A stretch of 49,846 nucleotides of DNA from Treponema sp. GTDB lineage: Bacteria; Spirochaetota; Spirochaetia; Treponematales; Treponemataceae. Shown here one piece after another: positions 8,731 to 17,833 of this stretch. The stretch lies in NCBI GenBank assembly GCA_014804005.1, contig JAAVAP010000021.1, positions 16,341-66,186 of the forward strand. The letters run 5' to 3'. A program made the position numbers and the translations under genes. The stretch's first letter is position 1; each line of letters opens with the position of its first letter. Below the pieces are notes generated by a model. The model saw only the letters and a program-made list of their open reading frames with translations. It did no database searches and was not told where the DNA came from.

Positions 8731-8745
8731 GCCCTAATTCAGGGC
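8731..8745 (-). terminator. Rho-independent-like terminator on the minus strand
   Basis: GCCCT-AATTC-AGGGC forms a 5-bp stem. Read on the minus strand it is followed by GTTTTCTTTT. It lies upstream of the repeat/DUF6261 unit and about 290 bp downstream of ppk. It could end a ppk read-through transcript or act as an attenuator ahead of the DUF6261 unit. The rest of 8669-9032 shows no convincing gene. Confidence 0.5.
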
Positions 8746-8986
8746 AAATGCAGAAATATCGAATGTTATGAAAAAAGTGTGTTTTAACGCCATGTTGAAA
8801 AAGGCTAGTGGTTATCGCATGATTGTCATAAATTATTTGATGGGGGAGGGTAGAGAAATGTCGCTTTTAATCTCAAAGTTAATTTTGCTCATATTTATTT
8901 TATTGTAATAGATAAAAAGGAAAGTGTCAATGAAAAAAATGATAATGCGGGGTGTGCAAGTGCCTTACTATTAGTTGGGAAATACG

Positions 8987-9011
8987 CGAGTTTTGGCATA
9001 GCCAAAACTCG
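8987..9011 (-). terminator. Hairpin downstream of ppk
   Basis: Perfect 11-bp inverted repeat CGAGTTTTGGC / GCCAAAACTCG with a 3-nt loop, starting 21 bp beyond the ppk stop codon. No long U-tract follows on the minus strand, so it may stabilise the 3' end or terminate only weakly. Confidence 0.5.
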
Positions 9012-9032
9012 TGCACTTATCCAATCCGCGCC

Positions 9033-11171
9033 TTACTTTCTCCGCACCGCAAATCGCGTTTTGGGTGTTTTGTTCCGTTCGCTGCGGGCTTTGTATTCTT
9101 CGTACAAAATTTCCTGGGCGCGGCGCGGCCCTTCGCTTGGCTTCGGGCGCAACGCTTTCCACGCGCCTGTGTTTTGCAGTTCGAAAATGTTCGTGTTCGC
9201 GTCGAAATAGATTTCCAAAATGTACTTGATTTCGGCGAAAACTTCGTCGCTCAAAATCGGGAACATCAGTTCGATTCTGCGGTCAAGATTTCGCGGCATC
9301 CAGTCCGCACTCGCCAAATAAATTTCGGGCGACGCTCCGTTTTGGAAATAAAAAATTCTCGCGTGTTCCAAATATCTGTCCACAATCGAAACGACTTTGA
9401 TGTTTTCGCTCATTCCTTTTACGCCGGGAAGAAGCATGCAGATTCCGCGAATGTTCAGCATTATGCGAACGCCGGCACGATTCGCGCGGTACAATGCGGA
9501 GATGACTTGCTCGTCGGCGAGGCTGTTCATTTTCGCCATGATGAGGCCGGGCGTTTCCGGCGTGGAAAGTTCGATTTCGCGTTGAATCATCATCAGCAAT
9601 TTCGACTTCAAATCCACCGGCGCCATCGAAAGATATTTCATCGTTTGCAGCGCGGAATATCCTGTGACGATGTTGAAGAATTTCGTCGCGTCGTTTGCGA
9701 TTTCGTGGTTGGAAGTGAAAAGAGAAAGGTCACTGTAAAGCCGCGCGGTTTTCGGATTGTAGTTTCCCGTGGACAAATGAATGTAGCGTTTGAACGTGTC
9801 TTGTTCGCGCCGAATCACCATCATGATTTTCGCATGCACTTTCAAATTGACAAGGCCGTAAACTACGATGACGCCCGCGCGTTCCAATTCTTCCGCCCAT
9901 GCAATATTTAGTTCCTCGTCGAAACGCGCCTTGAGTTCCACGAGCGCGGTCACTTGCTTTCCGTTGCGCGCGGCTTTTTTCAATGCCGTGATGATTGGCG
10001 AAGAACGCCCCGTTCTGTAAAGCGTCATTTTTATCGAAAGCACGTCGGCATCTTCCGCCGCGTCTTCCAAAAATTTCACCACGCTTTGATACGATTCATA
10101 AGGAACATGCAAAATCACATCGCGCTGTTTTAGCGTGTCCCAATACGCGCCTTCTTGCGGCAACGCGGCGTTTTCAAAATGCTGCCATTTTTTGTTTTTA
10201 AGCCGCGCCGTGTCCTCCGCGTCGGAAATCTCGCAAAGCGTCGCCGCGTTCACCAAGCCTTCGAAGGCGTAGACATCTTGCGCCGTCAAATTCAATTTGT
10301 TCGCCAAAAATTTTTGCAATTCCGAACTCGTCTTGTTGCAGACGATTCGCACGGCAAACGAAGATTGTCGCTGCACCAAAATTTCTTGCATCGCCTGAAC
10401 GAAGTTTTCGCCCGAATCTTCGTCCACCGCAAAATCCGCGTCGCGCGCAACGTTGAACAAAAGCGACTGCTTCACTTCGAATCCCGCGAAAAGCCAAGTG
10501 CCGTATTTTATCACCAAATCGGCGAGCGTCGTGAATTCTTTGACATTCGGCTTTTCGCCTGGAAGCCAAATCAAATTCGGAATCGTGTCGGGAATCTGCA
10601 CTAGCGCGACAAGCGGAACGCCCGGCTTTGCCTCGAACGCTTCGTTCATCGTGCGAATATTCGCGATGGGCTTGAGCAAAAACGCCGCGTGGTATTTTAA
10701 ATTCACGATTTGCGGAAATTGCTCGGTGTCCGTCCGAAGCGGAGTGAGAAGCGGCAAGACTTGATTCTTGAAAAAATCTTCGGTGAATTCTTTTTGCGCC
10801 GCGTTGAAATTTTCGGGACGCTTGTACACAAATCCTTCTTTTGCCAAAGCCGGCAAGATTTGCGTTTTGAGGCATTCTTGCTGCGCCGCCATCACTTCGT
10901 GCGCGCGTTCGGAAATCGCGCGAAGCTGCTGTTTTGGAGTGAGGCCTGAAATGTCTTTCGCGCCGGGCGCGTTTTTCAAAAGCCGCTTTATCGAAGCCAC
11001 GCGCACTTGAAAAAATTCGTTGAAATTGCTTGTCACTATCGAAAGAAATGTGAGGCGTTCCAAAAGCGGAACGTCGGCGCGCAATCCTTCGTGCAAAACT
11101 CGCGCGTTGAATTCGATCCAAGAAAGTTCGCGGTTTAAAAATTTGTCAGATGAAATTTTCGCAGTAGCCAT
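9033..11171 (-). CDS. ppk1: Polyphosphate kinase 1
   Basis: The product is 712 aa, the usual PPK1 length. It makes inorganic polyphosphate reversibly from ATP. The N-terminal domain begins FLNRELSWIEFNARVLHEGL, the family signature. The two catalytic-core histidines sit in NLKVHAKIMMVIRRE and DRYLEHARIFYFQNG, the first being the autophosphorylated one. The phospholipase D-like halves contain MTLYRTGRSSPIITALKKAA and STGNYNPKTARLYSDLSLFT. The C-terminus is SADWMPRNLDRRIELMFPI. AGGAG lies 6 nt before the ATG. The exopolyphosphatase gene lies just upstream on the same strand, so synthesis and degradation of polyphosphate are encoded side by side. The 114-bp gap leaves room for a separate promoter. 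Confidence 0.97.
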   Translation of the reverse strand: MATAKISSDKFLNRELSWIEFNARVLHEGLRADVPLLERLTFLSIVTSNFNEFFQVRVASIKRLLKNAPGAKDISGLTPKQQLRAISERAHEVMAAQQECLKTQILPALAKEGFVYKRPENFNAAQKEFTEDFFKNQVLPLLTPLRTDTEQFPQIVNLKYHAAFLLKPIANIRTMNEAFEAKPGVPLVALVQIPDTIPNLIWLPGEKPNVKEFTTLADLVIKYGTWLFAGFEVKQSLLFNVARDADFAVDEDSGENFVQAMQEILVQRQSSFAVRIVCNKTSSELQKFLANKLNLTAQDVYAFEGLVNAATLCEISDAEDTARLKNKKWQHFENAALPQEGAYWDTLKQRDVILHVPYESYQSVVKFLEDAAEDADVLSIKMTLYRTGRSSPIITALKKAARNGKQVTALVELKARFDEELNIAWAEELERAGVIVVYGLVNLKVHAKIMMVIRREQDTFKRYIHLSTGNYNPKTARLYSDLSLFTSNHEIANDATKFFNIVTGYSALQTMKYLSMAPVDLKSKLLMMIQREIELSTPETPGLIMAKMNSLADEQVISALYRANRAGVRIMLNIRGICMLLPGVKGMSENIKVVSIVDRYLEHARIFYFQNGASPEIYLASADWMPRNLDRRIELMFPILSDEVFAEIKYILEIYFDANTNIFELQNTGAWKALRPKPSEGPRRAQEILYEEYKARSERNKTPKTRFAVRRK

Positions 11172-11285
11172 ATTTCTCCTATTTAAAATATTTTACAAAA
11201 TATAAGCGTCTTCGCAATTTAGATCGCGAATTGACGCGATGAAAGCCGGCGACATTTTCGCCAGTTTTCGCTCGCCGAAATTAAA

Positions 11286-12887
11286 TCAAGTCAAAATCAC
11301 TTTGTAGCCGAAAACCGATTCGAACATTTCGCCTTTTTCGCCGAGCGCGCGCCGTTCCAAAACTGTGTTGTGCCTGTTTCCCGTGTCGATGACAAACGAA
11401 TCTTTTTGCCTGCTGAATTTGAGCTGCTCGAATTTTTGCGTGTGCCCGCGATCCAGCGCGTCCGCGATTCGGATTATCGAAGTGAGCTTTAAAATCATCA
11501 TTCGTTCGGCGCGTGGCAGCATTTGGAATTGCTCGTCGTCCTGCGGATTTGCGTTGCCGCGATGATATTTCGCGATTTCGGAAATTATCGTGATTTCATT
11601 TTTTCCAAGCCCGAAAAATTCCGAATTGGAAATTATGTACGCGCTGTGCAAATGATGATTTTCCATTCGCACGAAAATTCCGATGTCGTGAAGCATCGCC
11701 GCCGCTTCGAGCAAAACTCGCGCGTGTTTGTCGAGCGCGCTTTCGTCTTTGAGTTCGTCAAAAATTTCAAGCGACGTTTTCGCGACGTAAGATGCGTGGC
11801 TTTCATCGCCATGATATTTTCGAAGCAAATTCAACGCGCCGGCGGAAATCTGCTTGTAGAATTCCTGCTGCAATTCTTCGTCTGGAGAATCGATTTTGCT
11901 GATGAGAATTCCTTCGCGCAAATTCGTTTCCGGCACGATGATTGTTTTCGCGTCGTTCAATTCGAAAAAAGTTTCGTAAATGAAAAAGCCCGTGTGCATT
12001 TGCGCCGCGTCATTGTACGAAATTTTAAAACGCGCCATGCATTCTTCCACGGAATAATTTTGAATTTCATTTGCAAATTCGAAAAATTTTTCGCGCGGAA
12101 TTTCCCACAAAAAAGTTGAAATCGGCTTGCCGACATAAAGCGCGGCGATCTGCGGAATTTTTCCCACGGCGATGAAACTTTTCACTTTGAGATTTTTCAA
12201 TTCTTCGTTTAGCGAATTTTTTGAATTCAAAATGAACTGCCGCACATAACGTTGCGTCGTGTCGGTCGCGCCCACTTGTCCAAGCCGCCGTTCCACGCGA
12301 GCCGCGCCAAGCCTGAAAGAATGCGCTCCGACAATGCTGCCTTTTTTTAGCAACGTGAGTTCGGTGGAGCCGCCGCCCGCTTCCAAAATTATAAAGTCGT
12401 CGTCCGCCAAATTTATCGGGCTGTCTTTGAAACATTCGCGCACGGCAATGTACATCAGGCGGCTTTCTTCAAGGCCGTCAATTATTCGGACGGTGAAACC
12501 GGTGCGCACGAAAATTCTGTCAATTATGGAATCGCGGTCGTGGGATTCGCGCAACGCGCTTGTGGCGATGACCGTGGCATCTTGAGGCGCAAGTCCCCAT
12601 GAAGCGAGCTGCTCTTTGTAACGCGCAAGAATTTGAATGCATTGCGAAATCGAACTTTGCTTGATTTGGCCAGTGGCGAAAACTTCCGCGCCGAATGCGA
12701 TCGGAATATTGCTCCTGTCAAGCGTGTTCCAAAAAACGCTCCGCGCGTTTTCGCCTTCCGAATTTCCGTCCGCGGCTTTTTGTGAGACAACTTCAACTAT
12801 TGAAAGCCGTACGCCGGTGGAAGCGATTTCAATCACCGCTTCCGGCTTGGCGCACAGTTTTTTCGTTTCGATTTTTTTCCTTGCCAT
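11286..12887 (-). CDS. ppx: Ppx/GppA exopolyphosphatase with C-terminal HD domain
   Basis: The product is 533 aa, the length of the long E. coli-type Ppx. It is expected to release phosphate from polyphosphate and/or hydrolyse pppGpp. The N-terminal ASKHA fold is recognisable from VIEIASTGVRLSIVEVV (phosphate-1 loop; IASTGVR in place of the commoner IGSNSVR), ATVIATSALRES and FIILEAGGGSTELTLLKKG (phosphate-2). The C-terminal HD domain has LLEAAAMLHDIGIFV, HHLHSAYII and AKYHRGNANPQDDEQF. It starts only 4 bp after the argF stop codon and has no visible Shine-Dalgarno. Expression is either by reinitiation after argF or from a TACAAT 8 nt upstream. Confidence 0.92.
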   Translation of the reverse strand: MARKKIETKKLCAKPEAVIEIASTGVRLSIVEVVSQKAADGNSEGENARSVFWNTLDRSNIPIAFGAEVFATGQIKQSSISQCIQILARYKEQLASWGLAPQDATVIATSALRESHDRDSIIDRIFVRTGFTVRIIDGLEESRLMYIAVRECFKDSPINLADDDFIILEAGGGSTELTLLKKGSIVGAHSFRLGAARVERRLGQVGATDTTQRYVRQFILNSKNSLNEELKNLKVKSFIAVGKIPQIAALYVGKPISTFLWEIPREKFFEFANEIQNYSVEECMARFKISYNDAAQMHTGFFIYETFFELNDAKTIIVPETNLREGILISKIDSPDEELQQEFYKQISAGALNLLRKYHGDESHASYVAKTSLEIFDELKDESALDKHARVLLEAAAMLHDIGIFVRMENHHLHSAYIISNSEFFGLGKNEITIISEIAKYHRGNANPQDDEQFQMLPRAERMMILKLTSIIRIADALDRGHTQKFEQLKFSRQKDSFVIDTGNRHNTVLERRALGEKGEMFESVFGYKVILT

Positions 12888-12891
12888 AATT

Positions 12892-13881
12892 TTATATTGT
12901 AGCTACTATAACTGCTTTGATTGTGTGCATTCGATTTTCCGCTTCGTCGAAAACCACGGACTGCTCGGATTCGAAAACTTCGTTCGTAACTTCCATTTCC
13001 GTGATGCCGAATTTCTTGTTGATTTCTTTTCCGATTTCCGTGTTCAAATCATGGAACGAAGGAAGGTCGTGCATGAAAATCGCGCTCGGCTTTGCAAGGC
13101 TCATAATTTTTTTCGTAACTTGATATGGCTTGAGATCGGCGATTCGTTCCGCCCAAATTTCATCGCGCTCGCCCATGCTCACCCAAACGTCGGTGTAAAT
13201 GATGTCCGCGCCTTGCGCCGCCTTTTCGACATTTTCTTCAAGCGAAATCGAGCCGCCGCTTTCTTCGCACCAAGGCTTGCAATCCGCCAAAAGTTCTTTT
13301 GCAGGAAAATATTTTTTGTTCGTGCACAAAACCAAATCCAGCCCGAGCTTGGCGCATACAACGCAAAGCGAATTACCGATATTGTAGCGAGCGTCGCCAA
13401 AATAGACGAGCTTCAATTTTTTGAGCGCGCAGAATTTTTCACGCGCGGTGAGCATGTCGGCGAGCATTTGCGTGGGATGATATTCATTTGTGAGGCCGTT
13501 CCAAACCGGCACCGTAGAATGCCGCGCCAACTCTTCCACGATTTCCTGCCCGTAACCACGATATTCGATTCCGTCGAACATTCGGCAAAGAACGCGCGCC
13601 GTATCAGCGATGCTTTCTTTTTTTCCGATTTGCGAACCGTCCGCCAAATACGTCGTGGAAATTCCCAAATCGTGCGCGGCCACTTCGAACGAGCAGCGTG
13701 TGCGCGTGCTTGTCTTTTCAAAAATCAGCGCAATATTCTTCCCACGAAAATTTTCTATTTGAACGCCGTCGCGTTTCGCCTGTTTCAGTTCCGCCGCCAA
13801 ATCCAAAAGCGACAAAATTTCCTGCGCCGAAAAATCGCGCAACGTGAGAAAATCTTTTCCTTTCAAAAATCCCAAATTCAT
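12892..13881 (-). CDS. argF: Ornithine carbamoyltransferase with altered HCLP motif
   Basis: The product is 329 aa from MNLGFLKGKDFLTLRDFS. A further upstream start exists at 13905, but this ATG follows a GGAGG and matches the family start. It catalyses carbamoyl phosphate + ornithine to citrulline, in arginine synthesis or, run backward, in arginine deiminase catabolism. Carbamoyl-phosphate motifs are intact: FEKTSTRTRCSFEVA and NGLTNEYHPTQMLADMLT. The ornithine loop DVWVSMGE is present. The usual HCLP active-site motif reads HDLP (FMHDLPSFHD), so the cysteine that contacts ornithine is aspartate. The C-terminus VFDEAENRMHTIKAVIVATI is canonical. Neighbours are proA upstream and ppx 4 bp downstream. 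With every other motif kept, it is most likely an active OTC or a close relative with a different amine acceptor. Confidence 0.9.
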   Translation of the reverse strand: MNLGFLKGKDFLTLRDFSAQEILSLLDLAAELKQAKRDGVQIENFRGKNIALIFEKTSTRTRCSFEVAAHDLGISTTYLADGSQIGKKESIADTARVLCRMFDGIEYRGYGQEIVEELARHSTVPVWNGLTNEYHPTQMLADMLTAREKFCALKKLKLVYFGDARYNIGNSLCVVCAKLGLDLVLCTNKKYFPAKELLADCKPWCEESGGSISLEENVEKAAQGADIIYTDVWVSMGERDEIWAERIADLKPYQVTKKIMSLAKPSAIFMHDLPSFHDLNTEIGKEINKKFGITEMEVTNEVFESEQSVVFDEAENRMHTIKAVIVATI

Positions 13882-13921
13882 AAAAACCTCCGTATTCAAT
13901 CGCAAATCTTCGATTTGCTTA

Positions 13922-14018
13922 CGAGTTTTTCCTTGCTCGCACAGCTCGCATTTTGTTCGCTTCGCTCACAAAAGCAGAAAAACTCGCCCGAAAATTATTC
14001 ATTATTCAATATTAACTA
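13922..14018 (-). other. Intergenic stem-loop and AT-rich repeat-like tail after proA
   Basis: CGAGTTTTTC (13922-13931) and GAAAAACTCG (13977-13986) form a 10-bp inverted repeat that could end the proA transcript. Between the stem and the proA stop, read on the minus strand, lies AATAGTTAATATTGAATAATG. It closely resembles the run at 3590-3616, so this may be part of a dispersed repeat. Confidence 0.35.
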
Positions 14019-15296
14019 TTAATTCCTGATTTGTCCTTCGCCGTCAATCAAGAATTTCGTTGTTGTCAAAGCCTCAAGTCCCATCGGGCCGCGCGCGTGC
14101 AATTTTTGCGTGCTGATTCCGAGTTCCGCGCCAAAGCCGAATTCTCCGCCGTCAGTAAAGCGCGTGGAAGAATTTACATAAACGCAAGCCGCGTCGATTT
14201 TTTGCTGAAACGCTCGCGCATGCTCGCGGCTTTTCGTGACGATGCATTCGGAATGCTTCGTGTTGTGCGCGTTGATGTATTCAATCGCGTCTTCCAAAGA
14301 TTCGGCGGATTTGACAACGCATTCGTAATCCAAAAATTCATTTCCGAAATCTTCGTTCGTCGCATGGACAACGCATTCGCGTCCGGCTTTTTTTGCCGAA
14401 TCATTTAAAATCGAAAAACAATTTTCGTCCGAATGAATTTTCACTCGCCCGGAAAATTTATTTTCCAGCAAAGGCAAAAATTCTTGCAAAATATTTTTGT
14501 GCACCAAAATCGCTTCGATTGAATTGCAAACTCCCGGCCGCTGGATTTTCGCGTTTTCGGCAATTCGCGCAGCCATTTGCAAATCCGCGTCTTCGTCAAC
14601 AAAAAGATGGCACACTCCGCTTCCAGTTTCGATGACAGGAATGCGCGCATTTTGAACGACATTCGCAATCAGATTTTTTCCGCCGCGAGGAAGCACGATG
14701 TCAATCAAGCCGCGCGCGTTCAGAATTTTTTCAACGTCGTCATGCGAAGTGCTTTGCAAAAGTTCGATGGCTTCGGGAATTCCTTCGGGAGAATTTTGCA
14801 AGCCTTCTTTGATTGCCGCGCAAAGCGCGTTGTTCGAATTCAAAGCCGCAGAAGAGCCGCGAAGCAAAATCGAATTTCCGCTTTTGTACGCAAGGCAAAA
14901 TGCGTCCACAGTAACATTCGGGCGCGACTCGTAAATTATGCAAACCACGCCAAGCGGAACGCGCACTTGCTTTATTTCCAAGGCGGCAGGCGTTTTCCAA
15001 CCCGCGACGATTTTTCCGATTGGATCTTCGCGTTCGACTACGATTTTGATTCCATCCAAAATTGAGCCGATTTTTTTTTCGTCCAAAGAAAGCCTGTCCA
15101 CCAAGGCTTCGCTCATTCCATTTTTTTTCGCGCGTTCAACATCAATTTTGTTTGCGGCAAAAATTTTTTCCGAATTTCGTTTTATCGAATCAAGCACGCA
15201 AAGCAACGCGGCGTTTTTTTGCGCGGCGTTTTGCAAAGCGAGTTTTTGCTGAGCTGCTTTTAATTCGAGGCAAATATTTTTCAATTCCAAATCCAA
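14019..15296 (-). CDS. proA: Glutamate-5-semialdehyde dehydrogenase (gamma-glutamyl phosphate reductase)
   Basis: The product is 425 aa, normal for ProA. It reduces gamma-glutamyl phosphate with NADPH to glutamate semialdehyde in proline synthesis. Family landmarks are VRVPLGVVCIIYESRPNVTV, GNSILLRGSSAALNSN and RGLIDIVLPRGGKNLI. The catalytic cysteine is in KIQRPGVCNSIEA, and the C-terminal stretch is STRFTDGGEFGFGAELGIST. The start is a TTG (15296-15294), supported by AAGGGG 8-9 nt upstream and by the alignment of LELKNICLELKAAQQ with the family N-terminus. No proB is in this window. argF follows downstream on the same strand, so two amino-acid genes sit together, though stem-loops separate them. 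Confidence 0.95.
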   Translation of the reverse strand: MDLELKNICLELKAAQQKLALQNAAQKNAALLCVLDSIKRNSEKIFAANKIDVERAKKNGMSEALVDRLSLDEKKIGSILDGIKIVVEREDPIGKIVAGWKTPAALEIKQVRVPLGVVCIIYESRPNVTVDAFCLAYKSGNSILLRGSSAALNSNNALCAAIKEGLQNSPEGIPEAIELLQSTSHDDVEKILNARGLIDIVLPRGGKNLIANVVQNARIPVIETGSGVCHLFVDEDADLQMAARIAENAKIQRPGVCNSIEAILVHKNILQEFLPLLENKFSGRVKIHSDENCFSILNDSAKKAGRECVVHATNEDFGNEFLDYECVVKSAESLEDAIEYINAHNTKHSECIVTKSREHARAFQQKIDAACVYVNSSTRFTDGGEFGFGAELGISTQKLHARGPMGLEALTTTKFLIDGEGQIRN

Positions 15297-15363
15297 AATG
15301 AAATTCCCCTTTTAATTTTAAAATGATGAAAATAAATGCGGAAATTTTGTTGCTAAACGCGAT

Positions 15364-15891
15364 TTAATAGTTCGCCAAAAAATACATTCCCAAAAGCATC
15401 GCCGTTTTGACTTTTTCTTTTGACCAATTTTGCTCGGCGGGAAGATTTTCGATGTAGAGCCAGAAAATTCCGAATTCCGGATCGACGCGCAAAGCGTATT
15501 CTTCAAAGTCGGCGCTTTTCGCCAAATTGCCAAACATCAAATAGACGACATTGTTCACGATTTGCAAAAGGTAGAGGTATGAGTTGCTCCACGCGCCGCC
15601 GGAAACTGATTCGCAATATTCGTTGAGTTTGTAAAGAACATTTTCCTTGAGTTCAGCGTCGGATTTTTCCACCCAAGTTTTTTGAATGAGAAGCGAAAGA
15701 TTTTTTTGGAAGCTCATAATCAGCTTGGAATCAAAGTCGGAAGACTTGCGAGAAAAAGCCTGCGCGCTCGCGCCGAAAGCAGATGCAACCGTGTCTGCGG
15801 ACGCAAGAAAATCCTCGCTTTCCAAAAATTCGGAAATCGCAGCGAGCAGTTTTTTGTCAACATATTTTCCAGCCGTTTTACCAAAATTCAT
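15364..15891 (-). CDS. Conserved-looking hypothetical protein
   Basis: The product is 175 aa, soluble, with no signal peptide. The sequence is mostly helical (KLLAAISEFLESEDFLASAD, LLIQKTWVEKSDAELKENVL) with an aromatic C-terminal third (EFGIFWLYIENLPAEQNWSK). I do not recognise a family. The start ATG has no ribosome binding site, but TAAAAT ends exactly 6 nt upstream (15898-15903), fitting the leaderless pattern seen elsewhere in the window. It stands between proA and the OmpA-family gene on the same strand. Confidence 0.65.
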   Translation of the reverse strand: MNFGKTAGKYVDKKLLAAISEFLESEDFLASADTVASAFGASAQAFSRKSSDFDSKLIMSFQKNLSLLIQKTWVEKSDAELKENVLYKLNEYCESVSGGAWSNSYLYLLQIVNNVVYLMFGNLAKSADFEEYALRVDPEFGIFWLYIENLPAEQNWSKEKVKTAMLLGMYFLANY

Positions 15892-15967
15892 AATGCAATT
15901 TTAATTATTATTTAAAAAAAAATCAAGGTATTATCGCGGAAAAAAGGTACTCGGCGCAACGCAATTT

Positions 15968-17302
15968 TCATTCCAAAATCGTGATTTCAACGCGGCGATT
16001 TTTCGCCATCCCCTCCCTTGTGGAATTGTCGGCGATTGGCTTTTTGCTGCCGCTTCCTCGGTACAAAAACAAGTCGGGATTTATTCCGCGCTTGGAAAGT
16101 TCCTTCGCAATCGCGCGCGAGCGTTCTACGGAAAGTTGCATTTCGCCCGTTGGATTTCCAGTGTCCGCCGTGTGGCCTTCGATCAAAAGTTTGTTCTTCG
16201 GAGCTTGCTTCAAAACCGAAGCGATTTTGTCCAAAAGATTTTCTTCGCCCGGAAGAAGTTCGGGACTGTCCGGCTTGAAATGCAAATTTTGAATCGTGAG
16301 TTTTATGCCGCCACTGGTTTTTTCAACGCTGACGCTCGCGCGATTTGGATTGTTCGAATCATTGCCCAACTTATCATACAATGAATTTTTTTTGTTTGGA
16401 TTTTTTTCATCGTCGTTTTTTGCGATATTTTTCGTGCCAGAATTTTGCGACGGAGAATTTTTGTCCGCCAAAAATTTCGCGGCATCGTCGTCAATCAATT
16501 CTGCGCGGCGCAACGCTGGAATCAATTTTGTTTTGTCTACGGCCGGCGGATATTCTGTGAAAAGCGAAATCGTTCCTTTGAAAGAATATTGATTTCCATC
16601 CGAATAGAAAAAAGTTTCGTCAACGCTGTCGCGAATCACAAGCGCGGCGCAATCTGATTTTCGAATGTACATCGTGGCATTGTGCGAGCCTTGCGCTTTT
16701 TGCAAATCCGAATCGCCAGAATAGTCAACGTGATTCGTGCGGGCAAAATTGCCGTAGCGCGTCGCCCATTTCGCGCTCAAAACAAAAACTTCCTGACCGT
16801 GAAAAATTTCGTCTTTCAAATAAGTGTACTCGACAAAAATCGGCATGCGAGTGGGGACGCCTTTGTTCAGCGGATCGACGCAGCGCGTGGCCTCCGCCTG
16901 CCAAGATTGCCCGATTTGAATTTTTTGATTTGGAAAAGTCGGGAAACTTCGGAATGTCGGAAAGCCGTTGTCCTCGAGCATTTCAAGTTTTCCGTCGTTA
17001 TGAATTTTAAAAATGGAATGTATGCTCGTGTGAATTCCTTCGTCAACAATTTGCCTGTTTCGAACAGTGTCTTGGCTCACATAAAAATCGCCGTCGTAAA
17101 CGCCGCCATCGCAAACGATGAACGAGCGAATTTCGCGAACCACAAGTCCTGAATATTTTCCGTTGTCGTAGCGGCGCAAATCCGTGCGTTCCACAAGCGA
17201 ATAATTTTCGCTTCCCGAATAAATGAATTCCACGTCCGCCGCAAACGCGATTGTGCTCGCAAAAATAAAAAAGAAACAAAGCGCAAAAAAAATTCTTTTC
17301 AT
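15968..17302 (-). CDS. OmpA-family periplasmic/outer-membrane protein
   Basis: The product is 444 aa with a signal peptide (MKRIFFALCFFFIFASTIAF followed by AADV). The N-terminal two thirds form a beta-rich domain without recognisable motifs. A polar, Asn/Lys-rich linker (about residues 290-330) leads to a C-terminal OmpA-like peptidoglycan-binding domain. Its landmarks are LTIQNLHFKPDSPELLPGEE, KLLIEGHTADTGNPTGEMQL, the SVERSRAIAKELSKRGI helix and the NRRVEITILE end. The conserved Asp (HTAD) and Arg (NRRVE) contacts for diaminopimelate or ornithine are in place. It probably anchors the cell envelope to peptidoglycan; several treponemes have proteins of this layout. It is the last core-type gene before the accessory island. 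Confidence 0.85.
   Translation of the reverse strand: MKRIFFALCFFFIFASTIAFAADVEFIYSGSENYSLVERTDLRRYDNGKYSGLVVREIRSFIVCDGGVYDGDFYVSQDTVRNRQIVDEGIHTSIHSIFKIHNDGKLEMLEDNGFPTFRSFPTFPNQKIQIGQSWQAEATRCVDPLNKGVPTRMPIFVEYTYLKDEIFHGQEVFVLSAKWATRYGNFARTNHVDYSGDSDLQKAQGSHNATMYIRKSDCAALVIRDSVDETFFYSDGNQYSFKGTISLFTEYPPAVDKTKLIPALRRAELIDDDAAKFLADKNSPSQNSGTKNIAKNDDEKNPNKKNSLYDKLGNDSNNPNRASVSVEKTSGGIKLTIQNLHFKPDSPELLPGEENLLDKIASVLKQAPKNKLLIEGHTADTGNPTGEMQLSVERSRAIAKELSKRGINPDLFLYRGSGSKKPIADNSTREGMAKNRRVEITILE
17282..17301. repeat. Left copy of a 19/20-bp sequence at the island edge
   Basis: CGCAAAAAAAATTCTTTTCA here recurs at 32018-32036 with one A fewer. It overlaps the start of the OmpA-family gene. Low-complexity A runs make chance agreement possible. 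Confidence 0.35.
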
Positions 17303-17384
17303 AGCATTCTGATTGTCGGCGGCAAGCGGGGAAAGTTTAGGAATTTTTTGTTATTAAAAAAAGATTGTAAGAAGAATTTGATTT

Positions 17385-17693
17385 TCACTCGTCCAATTTT
17401 TTCGCCAGCGCAAAAAGGACAGATTTGTCTCTTGACGAAATTCTTCTGTAAATTTTTATCAGTTCAAGCAAGTCTTTGTCGTTCTTGATTGTTGGAAGTT
17501 CTCCTTCCAACAAGTACTCTACTGAAACTCCCAAAACTTTTGCGATTCGCAGGGCAACATCTGCGGCAGGAACACTTTCACGTTTTCTCCCGTTTGTAAA
17601 ACTTGAGTAGGAGAATTTCGCCTTTGCGGCAACTTCTTTTCTTGTCAAATTTTTGAATTCAATCAAATTGTCGAGTCGTGCCCAAAAATCCAT
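17385..17693 (-). CDS. XRE-family repressor
   Basis: The product is 102 aa. Residues about 1-65 form an HTH_3/XRE domain: FWARLDNLIEFKNLTRKEVA, AKAKFSYSSFTNGRKRESVP, AADVALRIAKVLGVSVEYLL. A short C-terminal tail follows (LLELIKIYRRISSRDKSVLF) that could dimerise. It is divergent from the caspase-like gene at 17834. Its ATG has no Shine-Dalgarno, and TATAAT (17707-17702) ends 8 nt upstream, so the mRNA should be leaderless or nearly so. The shared promoter region holds three AATTGTCAA boxes, so this protein probably represses both itself and the plus-strand genes. Confidence 0.85.
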   Translation of the reverse strand: MDFWARLDNLIEFKNLTRKEVAAKAKFSYSSFTNGRKRESVPAADVALRIAKVLGVSVEYLLEGELPTIKNDKDLLELIKIYRRISSRDKSVLFALAKKLDE

Positions 17694-17701
17694 ATTTTTA
17701 C

Positions 17702-17793
17702 ATTATACAATTGTCAAAAAATCAGCACGAAATCATTGACAATTGTAATATTTTAGATATAATACTTAAAGATATGCACATAATTGTCAATTT
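17702..17793 (+). promoter_or_regulatory. Divergent promoter region with repeated AATTGTCAA operator boxes
   Basis: On the plus strand TTGACA (17736-17741), a 16-nt spacer and TATAAT (17758-17763) form a near-consensus sigma-70 promoter. On the minus strand TATAAT (17707-17702) serves the XRE gene. ACAATTGTCAA (17707-17717) and TTGACAATTGT (17736-17746) are perfect inverted copies, one at the minus -10 and one over the plus -35. A third box, AATTGTCAA, lies at 17782-17790 in the plus-strand leader. This arrangement is typical of a repressor controlling both directions. Confidence 0.75.
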
Positions 17794-17833
17794 TGTGTTA
17801 GAACGATAAGCAATGTTTTCAAAGGGAAAAACA

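Noticed and set aside
8930..8974. A 14-codon plus-strand frame (MKKMIMRGVQVPYY) with AAGGAAA upstream.
   Set aside because: Too short to separate from chance, lies in a low-complexity AT-rich gap, and has no clear promoter or neighbour to support it.
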